From assembly GCA_903994455.1 (NCBI GenBank), contig CAJEXI010000032.1, positions 1-37,638 of the forward strand: a stretch of DNA of 37,638 bases, in the 5' to 3' direction. Under the pieces are notes generated by a model that saw nothing but the letters and a program-made list of their open reading frames with translations, did not search any database and had not been told where the DNA came from. The stretch's first letter is position 1. Each line of letters begins with the position of its first letter. This DNA is from an uncultured Chlorobiaceae bacterium (GTDB lineage: Bacteria > Bacteroidota > Chlorobiia > Chlorobiales > Chlorobiaceae). This document shows positions 6,513 to 16,338 of the stretch, piece after piece. The translations under genes were made by a program, and so were the position numbers.

Positions 6513-7558
6513 CCAGAAAAACATACGCTGTGGTTGTCACTACCTACGGAGAGGTTGAAAAGGTTACCATAAAGAACCTGTGGCCAAGTTCGCGTAGAAT
6601 TCTCAAGGTCGTGACGCGTCAAATTGCAAAAATTCCGACCCCCCTGATCAATTTTATTGCTGATTACCGTTCAACAAAGCACTATATCGACTGGAAACTC
6701 AACCATTACAGCTCGTTGCTTCTTGCCATCAACCGAGCCCAAAAAAACAGTGTGGCCGCCTGCATTTCCTCGAGCGGCAACCCTCTGCTGTCAGAAGTCG
6801 ATATCAATGTTTTCGATGCATGCTATTTCGTGCCGCCCTATCTCGATGACCTTCTTCAGCAATTGCGGCAGAAGTATGATGGAATTGTCCTAGTCCCGAT
6901 GTTTCCGGTTGAATCGGCATTTTCCTGCGGGCTGGCTTGCCAGATGGTTGTCGATCTCTATGGCGACACTGCCTTCAGTCAGGTCGGTGTGATCAGCAAA
7001 CTCTGGCAAGAGGATGCTCTTCACCGTCTGTATAGCGAGCATCTTTTTGAGGAGCTGACCCCCTCCCTGCGACTTCAAAAACGGGGGAAAATTGGACTAG
7101 TGCTGGTCATTCATGGCACCCTGGTGAGGGATCGTGCCGGAAATCAGCCGACCATCTTTACCGGGCTGGAAGAGACTGCCGCATTTTTTGAGGTGATGAA
7201 ACAAAAAATTATGGCCCATCCGCACAATATTTTCAGCGATGTTCGGCAGGGCTGCCTGAACCATTCCCGAGGAGGGGAGTGGACTGCCGAGACCATTGAA
7301 AAAGCGCTTCTGGATTTCAGGCGAGAGGGATATGCAGGAGTGGTCATGTTTCCCTACGGTTTTTTTGCCGATAACAGCGAAACCGAATATGATGCGCGCA
7401 AGATTCTTGAACAAGCAGGGTTTCCCCTCGTCCAGTATATCCGATGCATTAACGATTCCGCCCCTTTTGGCCTATGGCTGGCTGAAAAGGTACTCGAGAA
7501 GCTGCAAGCACTCTACAACCTTCAGACAGCCCTGGAACGTCTTGAACATAACCAGTAA
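6494..7558 (+). CDS. hemH: Ferrochelatase (protoporphyrin/coproporphyrin iron chelatase)
   Basis: The protein has 354 residues, the usual length. The N-terminal YAVVVTTYGEVE strand and the region VFDACYFVPPYLDDLLQQLR-KYDGIVLVPMFPVES correspond to the first Rossmann-like half of ferrochelatases. LVLVIHGTLV carries the expected catalytic His (H207). VVMFPYGFFADNSETEYD carries the expected acidic residue (E296) of the conserved F-SD--ET motif. The enzyme inserts Fe2+ into a porphyrin at the end of haem synthesis; in a chlorophototroph it competes with Mg chelatase. The sequence is clearly divergent (NSET instead of DHIET, HGTLV instead of HG-P), so metal or porphyrin preference should be regarded as inferred. 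It overlaps the upstream membrane gene by 19 bases and is followed 12 bases later by a TPR gene. Confidence 0.75.
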   Translation: MVDSIVTRKTYAVVVTTYGEVEKVTIKNLWPSSRRILKVVTRQIAKIPTPLINFIADYRSTKHYIDWKLNHYSSLLLAINRAQKNSVAACISSSGNPLLSEVDINVFDACYFVPPYLDDLLQQLRQKYDGIVLVPMFPVESAFSCGLACQMVVDLYGDTAFSQVGVISKLWQEDALHRLYSEHLFEELTPSLRLQKRGKIGLVLVIHGTLVRDRAGNQPTIFTGLEETAAFFEVMKQKIMAHPHNIFSDVRQGCLNHSRGGEWTAETIEKALLDFRREGYAGVVMFPYGFFADNSETEYDARKILEQAGFPLVQYIRCINDSAPFGLWLAEKVLEKLQALYNLQTALERLEHNQ

Positions 7559-7570
7559 AATTTATTACCC

Positions 7571-8179
7571 TTGAACGCTGAACAAGAGAAAGAGCAACGG
7601 GCGACTGCACTGCTGCAGGATCCCGATCATTACCTGAAACAGTATGACCTGGCGCTGAGCTGTCTTGACATGCAGCAGAACAGTGAGGCGCTTGAACTGC
7701 TTGACTGGTGCATTGAGGCACAGCGTCGTGACCCTGCGGCCCTCTATGCGCGAGCAGTCACCAACCTTGCCTTGGGTGCCTACCGGAAATCCGCTTGCGA
7801 TTTGATGAAAACCATTGTGCTCGATCCCGGTTTTCTGCAAGCCTACAAACACCTTGGTTTTGTGCAGTTCATGCTTGGAAAAGAGGAGGCTGCCCTGAAA
7901 ACGCTCCAGAAAGGAATTGCCATCGACCCGGACTATGCCGATATTTACTGTGTTCTTGGCGATGCCTATCTTGATCTTGGAGAGTATGACAAAGCCAAAG
8001 AGGCCTTTGATAAAGCGCTTGACCTCGAACCGGACAACCCTGAACCCCACAGCAAGATCGCCATGTACTACCTCTCAAGAGGCGATATGAAAGGGCTGAA
8101 AAGAGAGTACGAAATATTAAAAACACTCGATGCCGCATTGGCCGGGCAAATTGGAACCCTATTTTTTGAAGCGCCATGA
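7571..8179 (+). CDS. Tetratricopeptide-repeat (TPR) protein
   Basis: The 202-residue protein has at least four TPR-type 34-residue units: DLALSCLDMQQNSEALELLD, PAALYARAVTNLALGAYRKS, FLQAYKHLGFVQFMLGKEEA and ADIYCVLGDAYLDLGEYDKA, the last followed by FDKALDLEPDNPEPHSKIAM. TPRs are protein-binding scaffolds; the partner is unknown. No signal peptide is visible. The start must be TTG at 7571, because the same frame contains the ferrochelatase stop 12 bases upstream and no ATG precedes the first repeat; no clear ribosome site is seen. The stop overlaps the next gene by 4 bases (ATGA), so hemH, this gene and the next are translationally linked. Confidence 0.8.
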   Translation: MNAEQEKEQRATALLQDPDHYLKQYDLALSCLDMQQNSEALELLDWCIEAQRRDPAALYARAVTNLALGAYRKSACDLMKTIVLDPGFLQAYKHLGFVQFMLGKEEAALKTLQKGIAIDPDYADIYCVLGDAYLDLGEYDKAKEAFDKALDLEPDNPEPHSKIAMYYLSRGDMKGLKREYEILKTLDAALAGQIGTLFFEAP

Positions 8180-8427
8180 AACTTTTTCCTGATGTTGAGA
8201 CGAGGAAGCGGTTTATGAAAACAGCCCTTCCTGTAATTTTCGGTATGGCATGGACTCCGATTATATGGATGATGGTTTTGTGGGCAGTAGGGCCCTCGCT
8301 GTTCGCCCTTACCGGATCCTGGCCGGTCTCGCTGAGTGCCATAATTATTATTGTTTTGCTGGTAACATCCTTATTTATAAAGTTTTTTGTGCGTATAGGC
8401 CGAAAATTTAACAACGAAGGTCATTAA
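8176..8427 (+). CDS. Small two-helix membrane protein, unknown function
   Basis: The 83-residue protein has two transmembrane helices (about residues 16-46 and 48-70) and ends with a basic tail RIGRKFNNEGH. It starts in an ATGA overlap with the TPR gene. I do not recognise the family. Its coupling to the TPR and ferrochelatase genes suggests a shared process, and it is the last gene before the nuo promoter region. Confidence 0.65.
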   Translation: MKLFPDVETRKRFMKTALPVIFGMAWTPIIWMMVLWAVGPSLFALTGSWPVSLSAIIIIVLLVTSLFIKFFVRIGRKFNNEGH

Positions 8428-8464
8428 AGGGCACTTTTTTCTGTGGCCAAAGATTTTTTTTTTA

Positions 8465-8472
8465 TATATTTG
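8465..8472 (+). promoter_or_regulatory. Candidate nuo operon promoter element
   Basis: The 125-bp gap before nuoA is AT-rich. TATATTTG at 8465-8472 matches the TAnnTTTG type of -7 element described for the related Bacteroidota. A run of ten T residues (8454-8463) precedes it. No convincing -33 element is seen, so this is only a candidate. Confidence 0.25.
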
Positions 8473-8552
8473 CGCACCTTGTAAAAAAGATAGTGAAACA
8501 AGAGTGTGAATTTTTTTCCTGTCAGACCCGAATGAACTCAAAATAGCGTTAC

Positions 8553-8990
8553 ATGGATCAGACACTGAGTAATTTTGGCAACGTTTTTGCATTCCTTGCC
8601 CTTGGCGTTGTTTTTGTTGCTGGCGGCTATTTGACTGCCCGTCTTTTACGTCCAAGCAGACCGAACCCCGCTAAAAATTCAACCTACGAATGCGGTGAGG
8701 AAGCCGTGGGAAGTGCGTGGGTCAAGTTCAACATCAGGTTTTACGTTGTCGCTCTTATCTTTATTATTTTTGACGTTGAGGTTGTCTTTCTTTTTCCATG
8801 GGCAACCATCTTCCGCCAGCTTGGAGAATTTGCACTGGTTGAGGCCCTTGTTTTTGCAGGAATCCTGATTCTGGGTCTTGCTTATGCGTGGGTTAAAGGA
8901 GATCTGGATTGGGTCAGGCCTGTTCCAAATATTCCAAAAATGCCTGAAATGCCGAAATTGCCGACGGCGAAATCTACATTGAGAGGTTAA
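8553..8990 (+). CDS. nuoA: NADH-quinone oxidoreductase (complex I) subunit A
   Basis: This is a 145-residue membrane subunit with three transmembrane helices. The diagnostic stretch [20 protein letters not shown] is followed by [15 protein letters not shown], whose acidic residues lie at the quinone-chamber/proton entry. NuoA helps hold the connecting arm to the membrane arm. The C-terminus carries an unusual proline/methionine/lysine tail ([16 protein letters not shown]) after a normal DLDWV end. First gene of the eleven-gene operon; nuoB follows after 30 bases. Confidence 0.96.
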   Translation: MDQTLSNFGNVFAFLALGVVFVAGGYLTARLLRPSRPNPAKNSTYECGEEAVGSAWVKFNIRFYVVALIFIIFDVEVVFLFPWATIFRQLGEFALVEALVFAGILILGLAYAWVKGDLDWVRPVPNIPKMPEMPKLPTAKSTLRG

Positions 8991-9020
8991 CAGATACTAT
9001 TCACCATTCATTCGATCGTT

Positions 9021-9590
9021 ATGGGTTTACTTGATGCCGGGATAACAAAGCATAACATGCTGATAACATCGGTTGACAATGTTCTGAACTGGGCTCGTTT
9101 GTCATCACTCTGGCCGATGGGTTTCGGACTTGCCTGCTGCGCTATCGAAATGATGGCCACCAACGCCTCCAATTACGATCTTGAGCGTTTCGGTATTTTT
9201 CCCCGTTCATCCCCCCGTCAGTCCGATCTTATGATTGTTGCCGGAACAGTGACGATGAAAATGGCAGAAAGGGTTATTCGCCTTTACGAGCAGATGCCGG
9301 AACCCCGATATGTCCTCTCCATGGGAAGTTGTTCCAATTGCGGAGGTCCTTACTGGGAGCACGGCTACCATGTCCTCAAGGGAGTAGACCGTATTATTCC
9401 TGTCGATGTTTATGTGCCAGGATGTCCGCCAAGGCCCGAATCGCTTATTGGTGGGCTGATGAAAATTCAGGAGTTGATACGAATGGAGCAGATTGGAATA
9501 TCAAGGGCCGATGCACTGAAGAAACTGTCTGAAAAAAGTGTCGATCCCCAGTTTATTATTGAGCGTGAGCGCAAGGCTGTCGGAGCATAA
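9021..9590 (+). CDS. nuoB: Complex I subunit B (N2 iron-sulfur cluster)
   Basis: The 189-residue protein has all four ligands for the terminal 4Fe-4S cluster N2: the adjacent pair C39-C40 ([12 protein letters not shown]), C104 ([12 protein letters not shown]) and C135 ([10 protein letters not shown]). It passes electrons to quinone at the interface with NuoD and NuoH. Length and motifs are normal. It lies 25 bases before nuoC. Confidence 0.97.
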   Translation: MGLLDAGITKHNMLITSVDNVLNWARLSSLWPMGFGLACCAIEMMATNASNYDLERFGIFPRSSPRQSDLMIVAGTVTMKMAERVIRLYEQMPEPRYVLSMGSCSNCGGPYWEHGYHVLKGVDRIIPVDVYVPGCPPRPESLIGGLMKIQELIRMEQIGISRADALKKLSEKSVDPQFIIERERKAVGA

Positions 9591-9615
9591 CTAACTTATA
9601 AGGCTTACTGTCAAG

Positions 9616-10134
9616 ATGGAAGAAGGAAAGGTTATATCGCAGTTGGTACAGGAGAGCGCTGCTGCATACTCAATTATCCACGAAAAGTTCGGCTCCGCCA
9701 TTTCGGACTTTGACGCCAACGGGACGATGCCATTTTTTGAGGTTGTCGATACCTCGCGCTGGACAGAGATTGCCCTCTTCATGCGCGACCATCCCAGGCT
9801 CAAATTCAACTACATGGCCTGTCTTTCCGGTGTGGACTATCCTGCCGAAGGGAAGCTTGGTATTGTCTGTAATTTTGAATCACTTACTCATTTTCATCAT
9901 AAATTGGCCGTCAAGGTGAAGTGTGCCCGCGACGGAGGATCTCTCCAAAGTGTTGCCCTTGTCTGGCACACCGCCAACTGGCACGAAAGAGAGGCCTATG
10001 ACATGTTCGGCATACTTTTTACCGGTCACCCGGAGCTGAAAAGAATTCTCTGCCCTGACGACTGGGTGGGATACCCGCTCCGCAAGGATTACAAGGTGCA
10101 GGATCAGTATCACGGAATCAAGGTGCCGTACTAA
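9616..10134 (+). CDS. nuoC: Complex I subunit C
   Basis: The 172-residue protein of the connecting arm has the family signature [20 protein letters not shown] followed by [19 protein letters not shown]. It has no cofactor and packs against NuoD. It is a separate gene here, not fused to nuoD as in E. coli. nuoD follows after 32 bases. Confidence 0.96.
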   Translation: MEEGKVISQLVQESAAAYSIIHEKFGSAISDFDANGTMPFFEVVDTSRWTEIALFMRDHPRLKFNYMACLSGVDYPAEGKLGIVCNFESLTHFHHKLAVKVKCARDGGSLQSVALVWHTANWHEREAYDMFGILFTGHPELKRILCPDDWVGYPLRKDYKVQDQYHGIKVPY

Positions 10135-10166
10135 ACAGTGTTTTAAATAGTAAACGCAGCTCACGT

Positions 10167-11369
10167 ATGCAGGAATTAGATACAGCCGGACTGGGTTCAG
10201 TCAGGGTTACCCGACAAAGCGACACGGTGGTCATTCTCGAAAAAGACCTTGCCACCGAACAGATGGTTCTCGCCATGGGGCCTCAGCATCCGTCAACGCA
10301 CGGGGTGCTCAAGCTGGAGTGTCTTACCGATGGAGAGGTTATTACCGAAGCCGTGCCCTACCTTGGCTACCTTCATCGGTGCTTTGAAAAATGTTGCGAA
10401 AATGTTGATTACCCGGCAGTTGTTCCCTATACCGACCGGCTGGACTATCTGGCGGGCATGAATAGCGAATTTGCCTACGCCATCACCGTCGAAAAGCTTC
10501 TCGATATAGAGATTCCCCGCAGGGTTGAATTTATCAGGGTTATTGTTGCCGAACTGAACAGGATTGCATCGCATCTTGTCGCTATTGGAACCTATGGAAT
10601 TGACCTTGGTGCCTTTACTCCCTTCCTCTTCTGTTTTCGTGACCGCGAAATTATTCTTGGACTTCTTGAATGGGCATCGGGTGCGCGAATGCTCTATAAT
10701 TATATTTGGATCGGTGGCCTTGCCTGCGATGTGCCAGCCGATTTTCTCAAGAGAGTCAAGGAGTTTGTCACCTATTTCAGGCCAAAAGCCGTAGAACTTT
10801 CCGAGCTTCTGACCGAAAACGAGATATTTGTCAAGAGAACGTGGGGCATTGGCATTATGCCTGCCGACGTTGCCATCAACTACGGCTGGTCAGGCCCCAT
10901 GCTTCGCGGTTCCGGAGTGAAGTGGGACTTGAGAAGAAACGACCCCTACTCAATTTATCCCGAACTCGACTTTAAAGTTCCCGTACCCGATGGTAAAGAC
11001 TCCGTTATTGGCGACTGCCTCTCACGCCACCTTGTTCGTGCCTGGGAGATGGTCGAAAGTCTCAAAATTATAGAGCAGTGCATCGACAAAATGCCTTCAT
11101 CCGAGGGGTTCAATCCACGTTCAGCCATTCCAAAGCGGATTCGTCCCAAAGCCGGTGAAGTGTATGGCAGGGCAGAGAATCCCCGTGGGGAGCTCGGCTT
11201 TTACCTTGAGAGCGACGGAAAATCGACCAAACCGGTTCGCTGCAAAGCCCGTTCATCCTGTTTTGTCAACCTTTCAGCCATGAAAGATCTTTCAAAGGGC
11301 CAGCTCATACCCGATCTTGTCGCCATTATCGGCAGCATCGATATCGTTCTTGGGGAGGTTGACCGATGA
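10167..11369 (+). CDS. nuoD: Complex I subunit D (49-kDa, quinone site)
   Basis: The 400-residue protein carries [17 protein letters not shown] (H41, H45) and [15 protein letters not shown] (Y94), the histidine and tyrosine positions that line the quinone pocket. GYLHRCFEK, a family signature, lies between them. It ends [13 protein letters not shown] as expected. It forms the quinone-reduction site with NuoB. Its last four bases overlap nuoH (ATGA), so nuoE, nuoF and nuoG, which lie between D and H in many bacteria, are absent by design and not lost in a gap. Confidence 0.97.
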   Translation: MQELDTAGLGSVRVTRQSDTVVILEKDLATEQMVLAMGPQHPSTHGVLKLECLTDGEVITEAVPYLGYLHRCFEKCCENVDYPAVVPYTDRLDYLAGMNSEFAYAITVEKLLDIEIPRRVEFIRVIVAELNRIASHLVAIGTYGIDLGAFTPFLFCFRDREIILGLLEWASGARMLYNYIWIGGLACDVPADFLKRVKEFVTYFRPKAVELSELLTENEIFVKRTWGIGIMPADVAINYGWSGPMLRGSGVKWDLRRNDPYSIYPELDFKVPVPDGKDSVIGDCLSRHLVRAWEMVESLKIIEQCIDKMPSSEGFNPRSAIPKRIRPKAGEVYGRAENPRGELGFYLESDGKSTKPVRCKARSSCFVNLSAMKDLSKGQLIPDLVAIIGSIDIVLGEVDR

Positions 11370-12484
11370 GTACCATGGCCTTATCGCAATTTAGTATCCC
11401 TCTCCTTATGGGCAACACTCTTAATGCCTGGTCAGATGCACTTGCCGGGTTCTCCCTTCTGGGTATGCCGCTCGGCATGGTGATTCTCGCCGCTATTCCG
11501 CTGGTCTTTATCGCCCTTTACTCGCTTACCTACGGCGTGTACGGTGAACGCAAAATTTCAGCATTCATGCAGGACAGGCTCGGTCCTATGGAAGTTGGTC
11601 CATGGGGAATCCTCCAGACCATTGCTGACATCCTGAAACTCCTCCAGAAAGAGGATATTGTTCCGACATCGGCCGACAAATTCCTTTTTGTCGTTGGTCC
11701 TGGAATTCTCTTTGTTGGCTCCTTCCTTGCCTTTGCTGTACTCCCGTTCAGCTCCGCCTTTATCGGTGCCAACCTGAACGTTGGTCTCTTTTTTGCTATC
11801 GGCATTGTTGCCATTGAAGTGGTTGGTATCCTGGCGGCAGGATGGGGTTCCAACAACAAATGGTCACTCTATGGCGCTGTCCGCAGCGTCGCCCAGATTG
11901 TCAGTTACGAGATTCCCGCTGCCATCGCCCTGCTTTGCGGTGCCATGATGGCAGGCACGCTCGACATGCAGAAAATCACCATGCTCCAGTCAGGCGCTTA
12001 CGGTTTTGCACATTTCTTTCTCTTTCAATCACCCATTGCGTGGTTGCCTTTTCTTATCTACTTTATTGCCTCACTGGCTGAAGTGAATCGCGCACCTTTC
12101 GATATTCCTGAAGCAGAATCCGAGCTGGTCGCCGGGTACTTTACCGAATACACCGGCATGAAGTTTGCCGTTATATTCCTTGCTGAATACGGCAGCATGT
12201 TTATGGTCTCCGCCATTATCTCCATCGTCTTTCTTGGTGGATGGAACTCGCCGCTGCCCAATCTTGGTTCATTTACCCTGAACGAGTGGACTAACGGGCC
12301 GGTATGGGGAGTATTCTGGATTATAGCAAAAGGGTTCTTCTTTATTTTTGTACAGATGTGGCTTCGCTGGACGCTTCCCCGTTTAAGGGTCGATCAGTTG
12401 ATGTACCTCTGCTGGAAAGTTTTGACACCGTTTGCCTTCATCAGTTTTGTGCTGACCGCAATCTGGGAAGTCTATCGCCCTTAA
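11366..12484 (+). CDS. nuoH: Complex I subunit H (membrane heel)
   Basis: The 372-residue membrane protein has about eight helices. It has the conserved cytoplasmic loops [20 protein letters not shown] with [18 protein letters not shown], and [20 protein letters not shown], whose acidic residues belong to the E-channel linking quinone chemistry to proton pumping. It has an N-terminal extension of about 25 residues before the first helix. It is translationally coupled to nuoD by the ATGA overlap. Confidence 0.97.
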   Translation: MSTMALSQFSIPLLMGNTLNAWSDALAGFSLLGMPLGMVILAAIPLVFIALYSLTYGVYGERKISAFMQDRLGPMEVGPWGILQTIADILKLLQKEDIVPTSADKFLFVVGPGILFVGSFLAFAVLPFSSAFIGANLNVGLFFAIGIVAIEVVGILAAGWGSNNKWSLYGAVRSVAQIVSYEIPAAIALLCGAMMAGTLDMQKITMLQSGAYGFAHFFLFQSPIAWLPFLIYFIASLAEVNRAPFDIPEAESELVAGYFTEYTGMKFAVIFLAEYGSMFMVSAIISIVFLGGWNSPLPNLGSFTLNEWTNGPVWGVFWIIAKGFFFIFVQMWLRWTLPRLRVDQLMYLCWKVLTPFAFISFVLTAIWEVYRP

Positions 12485-12532
12485 GAGAAGTTCAACAGTC
12501 AATGCAGTTACAAGTAATGACGCAGAAGAATT

Positions 12533-13135
12533 ATGAGTGAGTATTTCGGCAATATAAAAACCGGCGCAGTCACGATTGCAACCGGTATGGGAATCACCCT
12601 GAAGCATTTTTTCAATGCCATCCATCGCAAAGGCGATGCCGGTCTTGATGATGTGGACTATTTTCGTCAGGTCGATGGTCTCTGCACTTTGCAGTACCCC
12701 CGGGAGGTGATTCCTACTCCTGCGAACGCTCGCTATCGGCTTTATAATAATACGGATGACTGTATCGGGTGCGGGCAGTGTGTCAGGGCGTGTCCAATCT
12801 CCTGTATCGCAATGGAGACCATCAAGGTTGCACCCGATGATTTTGCCCAGTGCGGAAAAACATCGGACGGGCAGCAGAAAAAATTCTGGATACCAGTTTT
12901 CGATATTGACGTAGCAAAGTGTATGACCTGCGGAATATGCACAACAGTCTGCCCTACAGAGTGCCTTTACCATACTCCGGTCGCCGACTTTTCAGAGTTT
13001 GACCGCAGCAATATGCTCTACCATTTTGGAAATCTGAGTCGTCTTGAAGCAGAGGCCAAGCGACGCAAACATGCTGAAATACAGGCAAAGGCCCAGGCGG
13101 AAAAAGAAAAAAAGGCGGCAGAAGCCAGGCCGTAA
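12533..13135 (+). CDS. nuoI: Complex I subunit I (two 4Fe-4S clusters)
   Basis: The 200-residue ferredoxin-like protein has two complete motifs: CIGCGQCVRACP (C77, C80, C83, C87) and CMTCGICTTVCP (C130, C133, C136, C140), for clusters N6a and N6b that feed N2. The N-terminal amphipathic part sits on the membrane. The C-terminus has a Lys/Ala/Glu-rich charged tail (from about residue 175) that is not part of the cluster fold. Without NuoEFG this subunit is the probable docking point for a ferredoxin-like donor; that is inference. Confidence 0.97.
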   Translation: MSEYFGNIKTGAVTIATGMGITLKHFFNAIHRKGDAGLDDVDYFRQVDGLCTLQYPREVIPTPANARYRLYNNTDDCIGCGQCVRACPISCIAMETIKVAPDDFAQCGKTSDGQQKKFWIPVFDIDVAKCMTCGICTTVCPTECLYHTPVADFSEFDRSNMLYHFGNLSRLEAEAKRRKHAEIQAKAQAEKEKKAAEARP

Positions 13136-13181
13136 GAGAAAGACGGAGAATAAGCGAATCAACTAATGTGCTCCAATTACC

Positions 13182-13691
13182 ATGAGTAACACAACGTATA
13201 CGGTCATCTTTTATCTCTTTGCAGCCATTACGGTCTGTTCAGCGGCCTTTGTGGTCTTTACCCGGAACGTGATCTATTCCGCCTTTTCTCTGCTCTTTAC
13301 CTTTTTTGGGGTAGCAGCTCTCTATGTCTTTCTCAGTGCCGATTTTATTGCGGTGACCCAGGTGGTGGTCTATGTCGGCGGTATCCTCGTCCTGCTTCTC
13401 TTCGGTGTCATGTTCACCAACAGCATCATGCAGGTCAAGCAGAAAACAGAATTTTTTCATCTTTTTCCCGGGATGCTTCTTCTCATCGGTTTGATTGGCG
13501 CAATGCTCTACACCTTTTATACAACAAACGGCTGGATGCCCTCAGCCACAATGCTTCAGGGCAGCATCGTCGAACGGATTGGTTTTGAAACCATGTCGCG
13601 ATATGTCCTGCCCTTTGAAATGGTCTCCATTCTGCTGCTTGCCGCCCTGATTGGAGCAGCATTTCTCGCACGTTTCGACAAGAGCAAATAA
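13182..13691 (+). CDS. nuoJ: Complex I subunit J
   Basis: The 169-residue protein has five transmembrane helices. The third-helix stretch FIAVTQVVVYVGGILVLLLF carries the conserved V-VYVGGI-VL-LF pattern of NuoJ, including the pi-bulge Tyr region that takes part in coupling. nuoK starts 16 bases after its stop, counted from the supported ATG at 13708. Confidence 0.96.
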   Translation: MSNTTYTVIFYLFAAITVCSAAFVVFTRNVIYSAFSLLFTFFGVAALYVFLSADFIAVTQVVVYVGGILVLLLFGVMFTNSIMQVKQKTEFFHLFPGMLLLIGLIGAMLYTFYTTNGWMPSATMLQGSIVERIGFETMSRYVLPFEMVSILLLAALIGAAFLARFDKSK

Positions 13692-13707
13692 CGAACTATA
13701 CTATATA

Positions 13708-14025
13708 ATGGAACAGTTGACAACCATAGGGCTCAATCACTACCTCACCATATCAGCCTTTCTTCTGGGCTTCGGGCTTTTTGCCGTCATGACCAGGAAA
13801 AATGCGATCGTTATTTTGATGGGTGTTGAATTGATACTGAATGCTGCAAACATCAATTTTCTGGCATTCTCAAAGTACAACGGCGGCATGGAAGGGGTGA
13901 TGTTTTCTCTCTTCGTTATTGTCATTGCCGCTGCCGAAGCCGCGATTGCCTTGGCTATCGTGATTAATATATACAAGATATTCAAGAGTGTGGATGTGTC
14001 GAGTATAGACACCCTGAAAGAGTAA
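13708..14025 (+). CDS. nuoK: Complex I subunit K
   Basis: The 105-residue, three-helix protein reads MEQLTTIGLNHYLTISAFLL, then VILMGVELILNAANINFLAF (first conserved membrane Glu) and VIVIAAAEAAIALAIVINIY (second). These glutamates form part of the antiporter-like proton path. The frame is open back to 13651 inside nuoJ; I choose the ATG at 13708 because it gives the standard family length and N-terminus. Confidence 0.96.
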   Translation: MEQLTTIGLNHYLTISAFLLGFGLFAVMTRKNAIVILMGVELILNAANINFLAFSKYNGGMEGVMFSLFVIVIAAAEAAIALAIVINIYKIFKSVDVSSIDTLKE

Positions 14026-14058
14026 TTTTAATTTATTCCTGAAAACATCACCTGGAAC

Positions 14059-16314
14059 ATGCACAGTTTAATTCAGTTATCAATAGTCGTACTGCTGCTG
14101 CCGCTGCTCTCGTTTGTCATTCTTATTTTTTTTAATCGCCGCCTGCCGCGCCGGGGCGATTTTATAGGAGTGGGCATACTTGGCTCAGCATTTGCGATAT
14201 CGGCCTACATCTTCTGGTCGGTTATTGTGCAGACTTACGATCCAGCATTCAGAATTGCGTGGGACTTTACCTGGATTGATCTCGGCAACGTCCCCGGCGT
14301 TGGTCCGCTCCAGATCAAGATGGGTGTCGTCATCGACAACCTCACTGCCATCATGCTGGCTATGGTAACACTTATCAGCCTTCTGGTTCACCTCTACTCA
14401 ACCGGTTATATGGCCGGAGACAAGAATTACGGAAGATATTTTGCCTTTCTGGGGATCTTCACCTTCTCCATGCTCGGTATTGTCCTCTCCGATAACCTCT
14501 TCGCCATCTATATCTTCTGGGAACTTGTCGGACTCTCGTCGTACCTGCTCATAGGCTTTTTCTTTGAAAAACAGAGCGCAGCCGATGCACAGAAAAAAGC
14601 CTTCTTGGCCAACCGTGTCGGCGACATCGGCATGTGGCTTGGTATCCTGATTCTCTATTCACAGTTCCATACCTTCAGCTTCGAGCAGATCTACGCCAAC
14701 CTTGCAGCAGGGAAGTTCGGTCTTTCCCATGGCTGGCTCACCGCTGCCGGTATCCTGCTCTTTATGGGTTGTGTCGGCAAATCGGCACAGTTCCCCCTCC
14801 ATGTCTGGCTGCCGGATGCCATGGAAGGTCCGACACCGGTTTCGGCACTCATTCATGCAGCCACTATGGTTGCCGCAGGTGTTTACTTTGTTGCCCGTAT
14901 TTTTGTGATCCTGACACCCGATGCCTTGCATGTCATCGCCTTCACCGGCGCATGCACCGCCTTCATGGCAGCAACCATCGCCATTACCCAGAACGATATC
15001 AAAAGAGTTCTGGCCTACTCAACTGTCTCGCAGCTCGGCTACATGGTGCTCGGTCTTGGTGTCGGTGCCTATTCAGCAGCTCTTTTCCATCTTGTCACCC
15101 ATGCCTTCTTCAAGGCTTGTCTCTTTCTCGGTTCAGGCGCTATCATCCACGCCATGCACCACGAGCAGGATATGCGCTGGATGGGAGACCTTCGCAAAAA
15201 GATGCCCTGGACCTTTACAACCTTTACTCTTGCAACGCTTGCCCTTGCCGGTCTGCCCCTGACCAGCGGCTTCATGAGCAAAGATGCCATTCTTGCCGGT
15301 GCCATTGGTTTTGCAAACGTAGAAGGAGGCGGCATCTACTATCTCATTCCGGTTCTCGGATTCTTTTCTGCCATGCTCACGGCCTTCTATATGGGGCGTC
15401 AAATTTGGCTGGTCTTTTTCGGAGAGAGTCGCACGCACCTGAAGCCTGCCGATCCTCACCATCAGGCTCATCATGCACATGACTCGCACGATGCTCACAC
15501 CGATGAACACCATGAAGAGCATGGGGTTCACGAAGTATCATGGAACATGAGAGCGCCTCTCGTTATCCTGGCAGCACTTTCAGTCTTCTTTGTCTATTCA
15601 CCCGATCCGCTTGATGGAGGAAAAGGGTGGTTTATGAAGATGATTCAGACACCGGCGACCGTTGTGGGTGAAGCCAACCACCAGATTGGAGATCTTCGTG
15701 CACCTCTGGCAGCACCAGCCCTTGCTGGCGTTGTGCACACCGTCGAAGCACCTGCTGCCGAAGCGGGTAAACACGGCAGTGCAGCGAAAGGTGGCCATAC
15801 GTACGCAGACAAGCGCCAGGCAGAGATTGTCCATTCCGGTCATGCCGCCCACTATACGGCCATCTATATTTCAAGTATTATGGTTTTGCTGGGTATCAGT
15901 ATGGCCTTTGTCGTCTACGTTTTCAATATTATCGATCCCGAAAAGACAGCCATTGCCATCAGGCCCCTCTATCTCTTCTCTCTCAACAAGTGGTATTGGG
16001 ACGAAATCTACGATGCAACCTTCATCAAGGGGTCAATGCTTTTGGCACACGCACTCTTCTGGTTCGACACGAACATTGTTGACGGTATTGTCAACGGTGT
16101 TGCAACGTTGACCAGAAACTTTGCCTTGCTCAACGACAAATTTGACCGAAATGTTGTTGATGGATTTGTAAACTTTACCGCTTTTACCGTCAACACCACA
16201 GGAGCGATGCTGAGAAAATTCCAGACAGGAAAGGTTCAGACCTACGTCGTTATGCTGCTTCTTGCTGTTTTTGGTTATTTTGTTTTTTATTTAACACGAC
16301 TGATGTACTTTTAA
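14059..16314 (+). CDS. nuoL: Complex I subunit L (antiporter-like, with His-rich insertion)
   Basis: The 751-residue protein is long compared with about 610 in E. coli. The antiporter core is intact: IYIFWELVGLSSYLLIGFF with the key Glu, LPDAMEGPTPVSALIHAATM, and LAYSTVSQLGYMVLGLGVGA. The C-terminal part (residues about 590-750) holds the long lateral-helix region. Two insertions account for the extra length: a His-rich loop at residues about 460-494 (PHHQAHHAHDSHDAHTDEHH) and an Ala/His-rich stretch at about 550-600 before the helix YTAIYISSIM. NuoL is the distal proton pump of the membrane arm. Confidence 0.96.
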   Translation: MHSLIQLSIVVLLLPLLSFVILIFFNRRLPRRGDFIGVGILGSAFAISAYIFWSVIVQTYDPAFRIAWDFTWIDLGNVPGVGPLQIKMGVVIDNLTAIMLAMVTLISLLVHLYSTGYMAGDKNYGRYFAFLGIFTFSMLGIVLSDNLFAIYIFWELVGLSSYLLIGFFFEKQSAADAQKKAFLANRVGDIGMWLGILILYSQFHTFSFEQIYANLAAGKFGLSHGWLTAAGILLFMGCVGKSAQFPLHVWLPDAMEGPTPVSALIHAATMVAAGVYFVARIFVILTPDALHVIAFTGACTAFMAATIAITQNDIKRVLAYSTVSQLGYMVLGLGVGAYSAALFHLVTHAFFKACLFLGSGAIIHAMHHEQDMRWMGDLRKKMPWTFTTFTLATLALAGLPLTSGFMSKDAILAGAIGFANVEGGGIYYLIPVLGFFSAMLTAFYMGRQIWLVFFGESRTHLKPADPHHQAHHAHDSHDAHTDEHHEEHGVHEVSWNMRAPLVILAALSVFFVYSPDPLDGGKGWFMKMIQTPATVVGEANHQIGDLRAPLAAPALAGVVHTVEAPAAEAGKHGSAAKGGHTYADKRQAEIVHSGHAAHYTAIYISSIMVLLGISMAFVVYVFNIIDPEKTAIAIRPLYLFSLNKWYWDEIYDATFIKGSMLLAHALFWFDTNIVDGIVNGVATLTRNFALLNDKFDRNVVDGFVNFTAFTVNTTGAMLRKFQTGKVQTYVVMLLLAVFGYFVFYLTRLMYF

Positions 16315-16338
16315 TCAGAAAACTTACAGATACGGAAC

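Noticed and set aside
8454..8463. Run of ten T residues after the small membrane protein gene, as an intrinsic terminator
   Set aside because: No stable GC-rich stem lies directly before it.
14634..15482. Plus-strand frame of 282 codons inside nuoL
   Set aside because: Out-of-frame shadow of nuoL; Arg/Cys/Leu/Ser-rich without known domain, while nuoL is complete across it.
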